Shown here: positions 47,357-56,236 of the stretch, one piece after another
Layout of the letters: each line of letters begins with the position of its first letter
Position numbering within the stretch: position 1 is the stretch's first letter
NCBI GenBank assembly: GCA_012972825.1
Contig: JABDHL010000015.1
Coordinates: forward strand, 62,001 to 126,000
From: Chlorobiaceae bacterium
GTDB taxonomy: Bacteria > Bacteroidota > Chlorobiia > Chlorobiales > Chlorobiaceae
Direction: 5' to 3'
DNA: 64,000 nucleotides
The notes under the pieces: generated by a model
What the model was told of the DNA's origin: nothing
Databases searched by the model: none
Seen by the model: the letters and a program-made list of their open reading frames with translations, nothing else
Program-made: the position numbers and the translations under genes

Positions 47357-47642
47357 TTGGTGAACTATATGAGGTAGCATTGTAATAATACAGAAAAGGC
47401 AGGTTTATTCTCTTCATGATGTTATTGAGAGATTTGAACCTGTCTTTATCTGAGTGGATTAAATGTGTTGTTGTGGGTGGTTGAGGTGTGCTTGCAAAAA
47501 GGGGAATGTATTTTTATTTTAGAAGGACTTTCCTTTTTGTCAGCATGCCTTTCTTATGCACTTAAAAACAACTATGTTATTTGATTGAGAGTAGAGGTTT
47601 CAGTTCAGAAAAGATCTTATTGAAAGCAAAAAAAAAGCTGCT

Positions 47643-48215
47643 ATGCAGGATGACAGAGAGCTCGTTTCAGAGCACCAGGAAGAAATCATTAGCCGAGAGA
47701 ATTCTGAAGGCGGTCAGGCTGAGTCCAGCAACCGACGGAAATTTCTGACTCGTGTTGGATGGGGAGGCGTTGTGGGCTTCCTTGCGATAAACTCAGCGGC
47801 CTTTTTACGGTTTTTTTACCCAAGGGTACTGTTTGAACCTGCGTCGCAGTTTAAGGTTGGACTTCCGGCAGACTATCCTCTCGGAACGGTCAACTCCCAG
47901 TATCAGAGGGAGTATCGTACATGGATCATCAGGTTGCAGGATGGTGCATTTTTTGCACTTGAGTCTAAATGTACTCATCTGGGATGCACGCCAAACTGGA
48001 TGGAAGCGCAGAAAAAGTTTAAATGTCCATGCCATGGCAGCGGATATTATATAACAGGGCTGAACTTTGAAGGCCCTGCACCGAGACCTATGGACCGCTT
48101 TAAGATCAGTATTGCTGAAGACGGTCAGATGCTTGTAGACAAGACAATACGGTATCCAGGTGTTCCCGGAAAGGAGTCTAACGAAGTTTACCCTGAGAGT
48201 TTGTTGAGAGTTTGA
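47643..48215 (+). CDS. Rieske [2Fe-2S] protein of a bc-type complex
   Basis: A 190-residue protein with a long polar N-terminus, a twin-arginine-like start (NRRKFLTRVGWGGVVGFLAI) and membrane anchor. The cluster motifs are CTHLGC and CPCHGSGY with an inserted stretch between. The C-terminal GPAPRPMDRFKISI is typical of Rieske folds. It should sit on the positive side of the membrane and take electrons from quinol. It leads the operon with ferredoxin, split cytochrome b and multiheme cytochrome genes. Confidence 0.94.
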   Translation: MQDDRELVSEHQEEIISRENSEGGQAESSNRRKFLTRVGWGGVVGFLAINSAAFLRFFYPRVLFEPASQFKVGLPADYPLGTVNSQYQREYRTWIIRLQDGAFFALESKCTHLGCTPNWMEAQKKFKCPCHGSGYYITGLNFEGPAPRPMDRFKISIAEDGQMLVDKTIRYPGVPGKESNEVYPESLLRV

Positions 48216-48239
48216 TTGGCATTCGATAATTGAAATTGT

Positions 48240-48578
48240 ATGAACATGGGAAGTGATCGAAATATAACAGCGCTTCAGGAAGAGACCCCGCTTAAGAGAG
48301 TCTCCGGAGCTCGAAAACGTGCAGCAGCAAGAGTCATCTCAGAACTCTGTACCGGGTGCAGGATTTGTGTTCAGACATGTCCATCGAACTGCATAACAAT
48401 TGTTGAGTCCGATTTGAATTTTACGGGCATCGCAAAAGTTGATGAGAGTTGTACGGGATGTAATATTTGTGCTATAGATTGCCCTTGGACCGGTGTGGAG
48501 ATGATTAATCCGGACGGTTCGCGGAAGGATGAAGCCGAATACGAGAGGCAGATGAAGAGGCTGCGCGGATATCAGTAA
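48240..48578 (+). CDS. 2x[4Fe-4S] ferredoxin-like subunit
   Basis: A 112-residue protein with two clusters, CTGCRICVQTCP and CTGCNICAIDCP, and a basic N-terminus (KRVSGARKRAAARV). No signal peptide or membrane span is seen, so it is probably cytoplasmic. It is placed between Rieske and cytochrome b genes, which is not usual in bc1 or b6f operons. It could feed or accept electrons on the cytoplasmic side of the complex, for example as in reverse electron flow to low-potential carriers; this is inference. Confidence 0.88.
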   Translation: MNMGSDRNITALQEETPLKRVSGARKRAAARVISELCTGCRICVQTCPSNCITIVESDLNFTGIAKVDESCTGCNICAIDCPWTGVEMINPDGSRKDEAEYERQMKRLRGYQ

Positions 48579-48608
48579 ACTGTTTAGCAAATAAAACGTG
48601 AAGTGACT

Positions 48609-49382
48609 ATGAAAAGCCTACCAGAGATAACTGACAAGGTTAAAAAGAATCTGATATGGAAATCCATATTCAGAAGGGATTACCGCAATACTGTAAGAGA
48701 TCGCGCCCAGGCTGTGTTCGGCAATGTTTTTCTTCACCTTCACCCTGTGCAGGTTCGGGAAAGTGCCGTTAAGCTGCGCTTTACCTGGGGAATGGGTGGG
48801 ATTACTTTTTTTGCCTATATCCTTCTTATAATTACCGGTGTTGTGCTGATGTTTTATTACCATCCGTCAATTGACCAGGCTTATACCGATATCAAGGATC
48901 TGGAATTCCAGGTACCCTTTGGTGTCATCCTCCGAAATCTTCATCGTTGGGGAGCCCACTTCATGGTCATTGTCGTGATGATTCACATGTTCCGTGTCTT
49001 CATGACAGGTTCTTATAAAGCCCCCCGTCAATTCAACTGGGGTGTCGGTGTTATTCTGCTTGTTCTAACCTTTCTTTTGAGTTTTACCGGTTATCTTACT
49101 CCCTGGGATCAGCTTGGGTTCTGGGCCATCACTGTTGGCACAAATATGGGCGCAGCTACACCGCTTCTCGGTTATCAAGGCCCATTCAGTGAATTTCTTC
49201 ATATAACTCCATTCAATGATGTGCGTTTTGCGCTTCTTGGAGGTGCTCTCGTCGGTGGAAATGCGCTTCTCAGATCCTACATCTGGCACTGTGTCGCTAT
49301 TCCACTTGTTGCGACCATCTTGATGTTTGTTCATTTCTGGAGAGTCAGGAAAGACGGCGGAATTTCAAAACCTCAAAAATAA
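48609..49382 (+). CDS. Cytochrome b, N-terminal (b6-like) subunit
   Basis: About 257 residues from the ATG at 48609 (GTG at 48603 possible). Four membrane spans carry two pairs of heme-binding His: [20 protein letters not shown] (13 between) and [20 protein letters not shown] (14 between, as in b6-type proteins). The Qo-site loop [17 protein letters not shown] is present. The b6f/QcrB Cys for the extra heme ci is Gly here ([10 protein letters not shown]). It pairs with the next gene, so cytochrome b is split, unlike the full-length cytochrome b known from green sulfur bacteria. Confidence 0.92.
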   Translation: MKSLPEITDKVKKNLIWKSIFRRDYRNTVRDRAQAVFGNVFLHLHPVQVRESAVKLRFTWGMGGITFFAYILLIITGVVLMFYYHPSIDQAYTDIKDLEFQVPFGVILRNLHRWGAHFMVIVVMIHMFRVFMTGSYKAPRQFNWGVGVILLVLTFLLSFTGYLTPWDQLGFWAITVGTNMGAATPLLGYQGPFSEFLHITPFNDVRFALLGGALVGGNALLRSYIWHCVAIPLVATILMFVHFWRVRKDGGISKPQK

Positions 49383-49402
49383 CAGACCGGGCTTAGTCGA
49401 TT

Positions 49403-50287
49403 ATGAACCCTTTTATTGAAATCATTACCCAGCCGGATAATATCGCCATTGTGATCATGGTCTTTATGGTGACGTTTTTCATGGTATGGGCTTTTCAGCA
49501 GGCCTTTCACAATGACAGGCTTCTTGCTGCTGGACTTCCCGTTGACGGCGAAACCGATAAGTTTGTCGATACATTCAAGCCTCTTGTCCGCATCGAGCTT
49601 ATAATTGCGCTCGTTGTCATGGTGGGTCTTACGATATGGTCTATAGCGGTCGATGCTCCTCTGGAGGAGATCGCCAACCCTACCTTGACGCCAAACCCTG
49701 CCAAGGCGCCCTGGTACTTCCTTGGTCTTCAGGAGTTGCTGGTTTACTTTGACCCCTGGCTTGCCGGAGTTGTGCTGCCGTCACTGATTGTTGTCGGGCT
49801 TATAGCAATACCGTATATCGATATCAATCCAAAGGGAAACGGTTACTACACGTTTACAGAGAGAAAGTGGTCTATTATCATCTTCTCATTTGGCTTTTTT
49901 GTCCTTTGGCTGCTTCTCATTGTCATTGGCGTTTTTTTCAGGGGACCGGGTTGGTTATGGTACTGGCCATGGCAGGAATGGGATCACGCAAGGGTAGTTT
50001 TTGAACCGTTCAGGGATTTGAGTTCCGTTGTGGGTGTTGACTCGCGCTCCCTGGCTGGATTTATCATCGGAGCAGTTGTTACAGGCGTCTATCTTGTTGG
50101 CGGCATGGTTGCTCCATACCTTTACTGGAAGAAGAACCATCCTGAGTTTCTGACACAACTGGGTATGATCAGGTACATCACAATTGTATTTTTATTTATA
50201 ACCATGATGTCAATACCGATCAAAATGGTTCTCAGGCTCGTTTTTCTTATCAAGTATGTATGGATAACTCCCTGGTTCAGTATTTGA
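49403..50287 (+). CDS. Cytochrome b, C-terminal (subunit IV-like) subunit with extra spans
   Basis: A 294-residue membrane protein. The quinol-oxidation motif, PEWY in b6f and bc1, is APWY in NPAKAPWYFLGLQELLVYFD, a form I associate with menaquinol-type complexes. Membrane spans continue with LPSLIVVGLIAIPYIDIN, SIIIFSFGFFVLWLLLIVIG and two late spans. The length exceeds classical subunit IV (about 160) by some 130 residues, giving added C-terminal membrane helices. It starts 20 bases after the b6-like gene. Confidence 0.9.
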   Translation: MNPFIEIITQPDNIAIVIMVFMVTFFMVWAFQQAFHNDRLLAAGLPVDGETDKFVDTFKPLVRIELIIALVVMVGLTIWSIAVDAPLEEIANPTLTPNPAKAPWYFLGLQELLVYFDPWLAGVVLPSLIVVGLIAIPYIDINPKGNGYYTFTERKWSIIIFSFGFFVLWLLLIVIGVFFRGPGWLWYWPWQEWDHARVVFEPFRDLSSVVGVDSRSLAGFIIGAVVTGVYLVGGMVAPYLYWKKNHPEFLTQLGMIRYITIVFLFITMMSIPIKMVLRLVFLIKYVWITPWFSI

Positions 50288-50352
50288 GTTTTCCTCAATA
50301 AGTCCCGGTATACGGTAACAGGTCATTCTAAAAGCCCAAAAAACTCTTGAAC

Positions 50353-52968
50353 ATGGCGAATGAGAATAAAAACAATTCATCCCTCAGAGTCTACCTCTTT
50401 GTTTTTTTCAGTTTATTATTGTTTGCACTCTCCGTATGGGTTGTGTGGGACGACGAGTTTGGCCTGCGGCCATGGAAAAAATACCAGGAAGATTATAAAA
50501 CGCTGAAGCACGATAAACTTGAGCGTGATTACAGGAAAGCTGTCATTGAATTTGAGCGGTCAGGGGGGCATAAAAAGCTCGCTGAGCTTGAAGCAAAGCT
50601 GGATAAAGCCGAAGCTGCCTTTCAAAGCAAGGAGACTCAGGAAAAGTATGCGAAGCTGAACAAGCAGCTGGATACCGCCCATGAGGCTTTGACGGTCACC
50701 CAGCAGGAGCTTCGTAATTTGAGGGGCCAGTTTCTTGAGACAGAATACTACTTCACCAAAACCCAATTGCCTGAATACAAGGCTAAAATGGATTTGTTAC
50801 AGCGTCAGATTGATGCAGTTGGATTGCGTGTAGCTGCGCAGCAGAAGAGTGAGGAGGCTGTTAAGCTATCGATATCGGCACTGACTGCTTCAAAAGCTGC
50901 TATACAGGGTGAAATCGTGAAAATGAAAAACCCTCTCGAAGAGGCAAAAGAACGGACAGCAAAAAACGAAACTGTCTCTGTTGAAATCAAACAGGTTCAC
51001 ATCTCAGATGTAGATAAAGCAGATCGTTGCCAGTCCTGCCATATCGGTATTGATGCTAAAAGCCCGGTTTCATCTGTTCAGCCGTTTACAAAGCATCCTC
51101 TTAGCTTTATATATCTTGAACGCCATGATCCGAACAAGTTTGGTTGTACCTTCTGTCATCGTGGTCAGGGTCGTGCGACTACCTCAACTGAAAAGGCCCA
51201 TGGAAACATCAAGCATTGGGATGAACCGATGCTTGATGGTGATATGACCCAGACCTCATGCCTGAATTGTCACGGTGATATAAAATCGCTTCGTGGAGCT
51301 GAAAAAATTACAAAAAGCACAGAGCTTATAAAAAAATACGGTTGCTATAGCTGCCACAAGATTCCGGGCTATGAAACTGTTGGTGATGTCGGACCGATTT
51401 TGACTGAGGTAGGCAACAAGGTTAATTATTCCTGGGAAGTGAAATGGCTCATGGATCCAAAGTCGTATTCATCCATAGCCAGGATGCCTAAATTCTACTT
51501 TACACAGGATCAGGCAGAATCTATTGCTGACTATCTGTTCAGCATGACAGGGACGACACGTCATGATGTGGATTATACAAAAACCAAGCCTGATGCCAAG
51601 CTGGTTGAACAGGGTAAGGCATTATGGGCTCAGTCACGTTGTAATCTATGCCATGTGACAGGAGGAAGGGGTGGCAACAATGTCAAGGTTTATGCACCTG
51701 AATTAAGTAAAGTAGGCGGGAAAGTGAACAAGGAGTGGTTGTTCAAATGGATTAAAAATCCAAATGCTTATAATCCTGGCACCAAGATGCCGAGGTTCCG
51801 TTTTACTGATGAAGATATTAATTCATTGGTAGCATACATTACGAGCGAGTACCAGGATGAAGATATGGAGTTCAAATATGTTCAGCCTGAAGAAATTAAA
51901 CCTGCATCTATTGCAAAAGGAAAAGAGCTTGTCCAGAAATACGGATGCTATGGATGCCACAAAATGCTGGGCATGGAGGATATGGTACAGGTTGCACCAT
52001 CATTGAAGAAACAGGGGGTTACCTTCCTGAGAAATGCAGAGATGCGTGAAAAGATCGGGATGGAACTATCATCTATTGGAAGCAAGCCGGTTGATATGCT
52101 TGATTTCGGTAAAATGAAAAAAGCAATTTCCAACGACCGTTTGACCTATATCAAGCAGAAGCTGAGAGATCCAAGAGGGTATCGGCTTGGATTACGGATG
52201 CCTAATTTCCGCCTTGCAGAATCTGAGATTAATGAGTTGGCCTCTGTTCTTTACGGCTTTACCGATGCGAGTGTGCCTACCCGTTTTCTTGTCCCTTCAC
52301 GACAGGAACTGGACAGGATGGCTGGTGTACAGTCCTATAAATTTACAGGTGACTTTGCCAAGGTTATTGCTGATGTTAAATGCACAAACTGTCACTCAAT
52401 CCGAGGTATCGGTGCCGATTATGCTCCTGATCTCTCATTTGCAGGCAGCAAGCTGCAGGAAAGCTGGATCCGCAATTTCCTTGCGAATCCGGATGTGATA
52501 AGACCGCTCCTGCAGCAGATGCCCAAGTTCGGGTTGACGTCTGGAAAACCACTAGCCAAGGTTACGATGCCAAGGTTTAATCTTGGTCAGCAGAAGGTTG
52601 AGGACACGAACAAAACTGATGTTGATGTTGTGATAAACTTTTTCCAGCAGGAGCTTCTCTCAAGCGATATTCCAAAAGCAATACCGACTGTTGCTTCTGT
52701 GACTTTACCAGATCAGATTGTCAAGGGTAAGCAGCTCTATGATCTCAAGGGGTGCAGGGCCTGCCATCAGATCGGTACAGACGGTGGAGCTCTTGGACCT
52801 AATTTGACGAATGTCGGTAACCGCTTGCTTCCTGGATTTATTTTCAAACATCTTGAAAATGCCCGGAAATTCAAGCCGGATATCGTTGAGCCTAACTATG
52901 GTTTCACCGAGACGGAAAGAATTTACTTAACAAACTTTTTGATGACCCTGAAACTGAATACTAAGTGA
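50353..52968 (+). CDS. Octaheme c-type cytochrome with membrane anchor and coiled coil
   Basis: 871 residues from the ATG at 50353. One N-terminal membrane span (VYLFVFFSLLLFALSVWVVW) is followed by a long charged coiled coil at about residues 50-210. Eight CxxCH heme sites follow: CQSCH, CTFCH, CLNCH, CYSCH, CNLCH, CYGCH, CTNCH and CRACH. Repeated cytochrome c units with GCYSCHKIPGYET, GCYGCHKMLGMED, and RMPKF/KMPRF sixth-ligand Met sites suggest tandem duplication. It is probably the large cytochrome c partner of the bc complex, carrying electrons through the periplasm. The next cytochrome gene overlaps its stop (TGATG). Confidence 0.9.
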   Translation: MANENKNNSSLRVYLFVFFSLLLFALSVWVVWDDEFGLRPWKKYQEDYKTLKHDKLERDYRKAVIEFERSGGHKKLAELEAKLDKAEAAFQSKETQEKYAKLNKQLDTAHEALTVTQQELRNLRGQFLETEYYFTKTQLPEYKAKMDLLQRQIDAVGLRVAAQQKSEEAVKLSISALTASKAAIQGEIVKMKNPLEEAKERTAKNETVSVEIKQVHISDVDKADRCQSCHIGIDAKSPVSSVQPFTKHPLSFIYLERHDPNKFGCTFCHRGQGRATTSTEKAHGNIKHWDEPMLDGDMTQTSCLNCHGDIKSLRGAEKITKSTELIKKYGCYSCHKIPGYETVGDVGPILTEVGNKVNYSWEVKWLMDPKSYSSIARMPKFYFTQDQAESIADYLFSMTGTTRHDVDYTKTKPDAKLVEQGKALWAQSRCNLCHVTGGRGGNNVKVYAPELSKVGGKVNKEWLFKWIKNPNAYNPGTKMPRFRFTDEDINSLVAYITSEYQDEDMEFKYVQPEEIKPASIAKGKELVQKYGCYGCHKMLGMEDMVQVAPSLKKQGVTFLRNAEMREKIGMELSSIGSKPVDMLDFGKMKKAISNDRLTYIKQKLRDPRGYRLGLRMPNFRLAESEINELASVLYGFTDASVPTRFLVPSRQELDRMAGVQSYKFTGDFAKVIADVKCTNCHSIRGIGADYAPDLSFAGSKLQESWIRNFLANPDVIRPLLQQMPKFGLTSGKPLAKVTMPRFNLGQQKVEDTNKTDVDVVINFFQQELLSSDIPKAIPTVASVTLPDQIVKGKQLYDLKGCRACHQIGTDGGALGPNLTNVGNRLLPGFIFKHLENARKFKPDIVEPNYGFTETERIYLTNFLMTLKLNTK

Positions 52969-53411
52969 TGCAAAAAACCTTAAATATCAGGAAATTCGCC
53001 GCTCTGGCAGTACTCTCGCTGCTTGTGATTGCCGGATGCGGCAAGAAGCCGGGCGCATCAGGAAAGGCCGACCTTAAGAAACCGATGACTGCTGCTGATT
53101 CAGCAGTCACCGCTACAAAGGTACCTTATGCTCTGAAAGAAGGCAAGAGGCTTTTCTCTCACTATTGTGCAGTCTGTCATGGAGAGACAGGTGATGGAAG
53201 CGGTCAGTACTATGGTTTGACTCCTACGCCGGCTAACTTCACCGATAAGGCCTTTATGAAGACTATGACAAACGAAAGGCTTTTTAAGGCGATCATGGAG
53301 GGTTCTGCCTCTGTAGGTAAGTCCAACATGTGTCCTCCATGGGGTAAATCTTTTCATGGAGAGGAACTGGAGTTCATTGTTGCCTATATCAGAACCCTTG
53401 CCGGCAGCTGA
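52968..53411 (+). CDS. Monoheme cytochrome c lipoprotein
   Basis: A 147-residue protein with a lipoprotein signal (LAVLSLLVIAGC). The class I heme motif is CAVCH in LFSHYCAVCHGETGDGSGQY. A Met sixth ligand is likely from NMCPPWGK, and the end EELEFIVAYIRTLAG is the usual final helix. Its ATG overlaps the octaheme gene stop, so the two are coupled. It may shuttle or pass electrons between the large cytochrome and other periplasmic carriers. Confidence 0.92.
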   Translation: MQKTLNIRKFAALAVLSLLVIAGCGKKPGASGKADLKKPMTAADSAVTATKVPYALKEGKRLFSHYCAVCHGETGDGSGQYYGLTPTPANFTDKAFMKTMTNERLFKAIMEGSASVGKSNMCPPWGKSFHGEELEFIVAYIRTLAGS

Positions 53412-53485
53412 ACGTTACAATGATATTTTTTGTTGTAAAATTAGGTGGTTTCATTAAAAACATAAAATGTATGGAGCAGAAAACT

Positions 53486-54082
53486 ATGAAATGTAAAAGC
53501 AACTTCTTGAAAACCGCGATGTTAATGACCGGGTTCGGCCTTGTGGCTTCAAATGCTTTTTGCGCTGGAACAATTACGGGTACGGTTGATGCCAGTATAC
53601 CAAAATACAAAGCGGATGCCGTTGTCTACCTCTTGGGCGTAAAGGGCCCAGTTGTACCTAAGCATGAATCTATTGATCAGAAAAGTCTTGTTTTTGTTCC
53701 ACATGTTACTACTGTGCCAGTCGGTTCAACAGTTGACTTTAAAAACAATGATAAGGTCAATCACAATATATTTTCAGCATCAGCAGCCAAGAAATTTAAT
53801 CTTGGCACATACAATCCAGGAATGTCCAAACCAGTTACCTTTGATAAGACAGGTGTAGTGAATTTGCTCTGCAACGTTCATTCTGAGATGTCCGGCTGGG
53901 TTGTCGTTACAGAAAATCAATATGCAGCAGTGACCGAACATGATGGTAAGTTCACTATCAATAATGTTCCTGCCGGAACATACAAGATTACAGCATGGAG
54001 CGAAAAACTCAAAGCACAGGAAACCACTGTTACCGTTGCAGATGGAAAGACTGCTACTGTTGATATCAAGCTGGCAAAATAA
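53486..54082 (+). CDS. Exported cupredoxin with a C-terminal beta-sandwich domain
   Basis: About 198 residues from the ATG at 53486, preceded by GGAGCAG. A signal peptide ends near NAFCAGT. The cupredoxin domain has the type 1 copper ligands His in KVNHNIFSAS and Cys-His-Met in NLLCNVHSEMSGW. A carboxypeptidase-regulatory-like domain follows (HDGKFTINNVPAGTYKITAW). It is the last gene before a terminator and most likely a mobile electron carrier for the complex. Confidence 0.9.
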   Translation: MKCKSNFLKTAMLMTGFGLVASNAFCAGTITGTVDASIPKYKADAVVYLLGVKGPVVPKHESIDQKSLVFVPHVTTVPVGSTVDFKNNDKVNHNIFSASAAKKFNLGTYNPGMSKPVTFDKTGVVNLLCNVHSEMSGWVVVTENQYAAVTEHDGKFTINNVPAGTYKITAWSEKLKAQETTVTVADGKTATVDIKLAK

Positions 54083-54107
54083 GTCTCCGCAAGTAAGACT
54101 CAATAGT

Positions 54108-54141
54108 AATGAGGAATCTGTTGTAAAGCAGATTCCTCATT
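54108..54141 (+). terminator. Rho-independent terminator after the cytochrome operon
   Basis: AATGAGGAATCTG pairs perfectly with CAGATTCCTCATT over 13 bp with an eight-base loop, followed by a T-rich stretch (GTATTTTCT). Confidence 0.88.
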
Positions 54142-54282
54142 GTATTTTCTCCCTTTCCCTTCCATCCTTTCTTCAATTCTTCAAAACTTATGGCCGTGCA
54201 ATTTCTATACAGAAAGGCAGTTTGCCAAATCCCGTATTGAGGAAAACATTACCTATCCGCATTATTAAGACTATTTTAAGAA

Positions 54283-54305
54283 TACCTTAATGTTGCATTA
54301 AGGTA
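54283..54305. repeat. Perfect 10-bp inverted repeat
   Basis: TACCTTAATG and CATTAAGGTA are exact reverse complements separated by TTG. The symmetry and location upstream of a disrupted gene and of the DUF3570 block suggest a regulator site, or a hairpin. Confidence 0.7.
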
Positions 54306-54352
54306 CTATTGAGTAATCTTATAATGTTAAATAACAGCTTTAAATCACGGTT

Positions 54353-54568
54353 ATGTCGGTGAGATTAAATCAATAATTCAAGGCATCGATCAATGACCTT
54401 GCTGGTAATCACTTCAACGGTAACATTTCTTACGATTTTACAACTGATCAAGCCCCCGTTGCTCCAATTCCAGTCCAAGCTCCTGTTACAGTGCATGGTA
54501 ACAACGATACTGCACCTGTCGTAGTAGGCGTGGGAGTATTGGGTATCCTGTCATGGGTTCTCTTATAA
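54353..54568 (+). pseudogene. Remnant of a small gene with an in-frame stop
   Basis: Starting at the ATG at 54353 the frame reads MSVRLNQ, a TAA at 54374-54376, then FKASINDLAGNHFNGNISYD and on to a Pro/Val-rich stretch (APVAPIPVQAPVTVHG) and a hydrophobic end (VVVGVGVLGILSWVLL) with a stop at 54568. The second part looks like genuine protein, but it has no start of its own. No known family. Either it is a decayed gene or the TAA is a sequence error. The rest of 54142-54892 holds only this and the inverted repeat. Confidence 0.45.
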
Positions 54569-54892
54569 ACTGAGGGCACGTATTTTATTGTTTGAGCAGG
54601 CTGAAGTAATCAATAGAGTATGGAGGGGAATTTTGTTTTTGGATACAGAGTAATAATAGTTAAGTTTTGAGTGTATCTGTAATTGTTCATAAAGGCAAAT
54701 GGCTATTGCGGTTATAGATAATAAGCTGGCGAAGATGTTTCGCTATGAATGAATATCTTTTCTCGCTTTATTGCTCCCCAGTTATAATTTTTATCGTGTA
54801 TGATTACATTTGCCGAAGGCGTTGGCTTCAGGCGCAGCAAGCAATTGATGATGCAGATGCACTACATCTAAATCTTAACATTCATCAAAATT

Positions 54893-56137
54893 ATGAGATC
54901 AGGTTCTACAACAAAGTCAACAGTGTTTGGTACGGTTCTTCTGACTGCTGCTTTGGCATTGCCATCTGTGGAGTTTGCCTATGCCGATGCAGTGCCGGAA
55001 CGAAGTATAGTGAGTTTTAAATATCTTAATTATCAAGACAATCAGGGTCTACTCAGTCAGTCTGGCAGCAATACCAATGGGCTCAATACAACATCCGGAG
55101 CATCTTCAGCTGTCACACCCGGCACCTCAGGATCCACATCGTCTGGATCTCAGGACAGGATAGGTGTTAATGCATATTCAGTCATGGCTTTGGTACCGGT
55201 TGCCGGTGAATGGTCCGTAGGCACAACATACACGTCTGATTCGGTATCCGGTGCATCCCCTACTTATCATTCTTCCGGACTGGCAAAAATGACTGATCTG
55301 CGGCGAGCCATTGATGTCGAGCTTACCCGTTATTTTTCAAGGGGAAGCGTAAGTGTTGGCACCAGCTATTCCAAGGAGATCGATTATATCTCGCGTGGTT
55401 TCAATATTCAGGGAAGCATGTCGACAGAAGACAAAAACACAACATTTACTCTGGGAGGCAGCTTCAACAATGACTCCATCAATCCTGTTATTCAGCCGAG
55501 TGTCGATGAGAAAAAGCAGGTCGCCTCAGGATTGATTGGAGTTACTAGGGTGTTGACCCCACAGGATATTGTGCAGCTTAATGTTAGCTATTCAAAAGGG
55601 ACTGGCTATTATTCTGATCCCTACAAACTTTATGATAACAGACCGAGGCATCGCAATAGTGTGACGGCGTTAGCTCGATGGAACCATCATTTTGATGATA
55701 ATGGTACAGACGGGACTGTCCATCTCTCTTATCGGTATTACTCCGATTCTTTCGGCATTCGGGCGCATACGCTTGATGCTGAGTATGTTCAGCCGTTATA
55801 TAAAGGCTGGACAGTTATTCCCCTGCTCCGGCTCTACGCACAAAATGAGGCTGATTTTTATGTTTCTGTTGGTGCTGCAGAGAATGCAGATCCAACGCAA
55901 CCCACTCCCCCGCCTTCAGATGCTGTTTATTATTCCGAAGATCAGCGACTGTCGGGTTTTGGCGCAGTCACTCTTGGTGTTAAGGTAAGTAAACAGATTA
56001 ATAAAGATTGGCTTGTTGATGTTAAATATGAGCACTATGAGCAGCGTGAACAGTGGAGCTTGTCTGGTGATGGAGATCCGGGACTAACCCCGTTTAAGGC
56101 AAGAAGTATTCAGGTGGGTGTTTCAAGAGCGTTCTGA
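54893..56137 (+). CDS. DUF3570 outer-membrane-like protein, paralogue 1
   Basis: A 414-residue protein with a signal peptide (VLLTAALALPSVEFAYADA). A Ser/Thr/Gly-rich linker at residues 60-90 is unique to this copy. Alternating aromatic strands and a final aromatic residue (SIQVGVSRAF) suggest an outer-membrane beta-barrel. At residues 116-122 it has DSVSGAS, matching the ApbE flavinylation consensus Dxx[ST]GA[ST]. A near twin follows at 57015-58196, so this is a tandem duplication around tlpA and the DUF4266 gene. No clear ribosome site precedes the ATG; the start is placed by the signal peptide and by alignment with the twin. Confidence 0.88.
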   Translation: MRSGSTTKSTVFGTVLLTAALALPSVEFAYADAVPERSIVSFKYLNYQDNQGLLSQSGSNTNGLNTTSGASSAVTPGTSGSTSSGSQDRIGVNAYSVMALVPVAGEWSVGTTYTSDSVSGASPTYHSSGLAKMTDLRRAIDVELTRYFSRGSVSVGTSYSKEIDYISRGFNIQGSMSTEDKNTTFTLGGSFNNDSINPVIQPSVDEKKQVASGLIGVTRVLTPQDIVQLNVSYSKGTGYYSDPYKLYDNRPRHRNSVTALARWNHHFDDNGTDGTVHLSYRYYSDSFGIRAHTLDAEYVQPLYKGWTVIPLLRLYAQNEADFYVSVGAAENADPTQPTPPPSDAVYYSEDQRLSGFGAVTLGVKVSKQINKDWLVDVKYEHYEQREQWSLSGDGDPGLTPFKARSIQVGVSRAF

Positions 56138-56236
56138 GCGCTGTAGAGCTGCTTCTTGTTACACTTGAATTATGTTTAGGGATTCTTCTTTTCGTTTATT
56201 TTGCAATCAATTTTATTAATCCAAATTGCTGTCTGT

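Noticed and set aside
47357-47642. Terminator after the Cyc2-like gene
   Set aside because: GGCAGGTT...AACCTGTC and CAAAAAGG...CCTTTTTG can pair, but the loops are long and the stems imperfect, so no confident call was made.
54745-55020. 91-codon frame overlapping the start of DUF3570 paralogue 1
   Set aside because: It overlaps the signal-peptide region of a well-supported gene in another frame and has no recognisable features.
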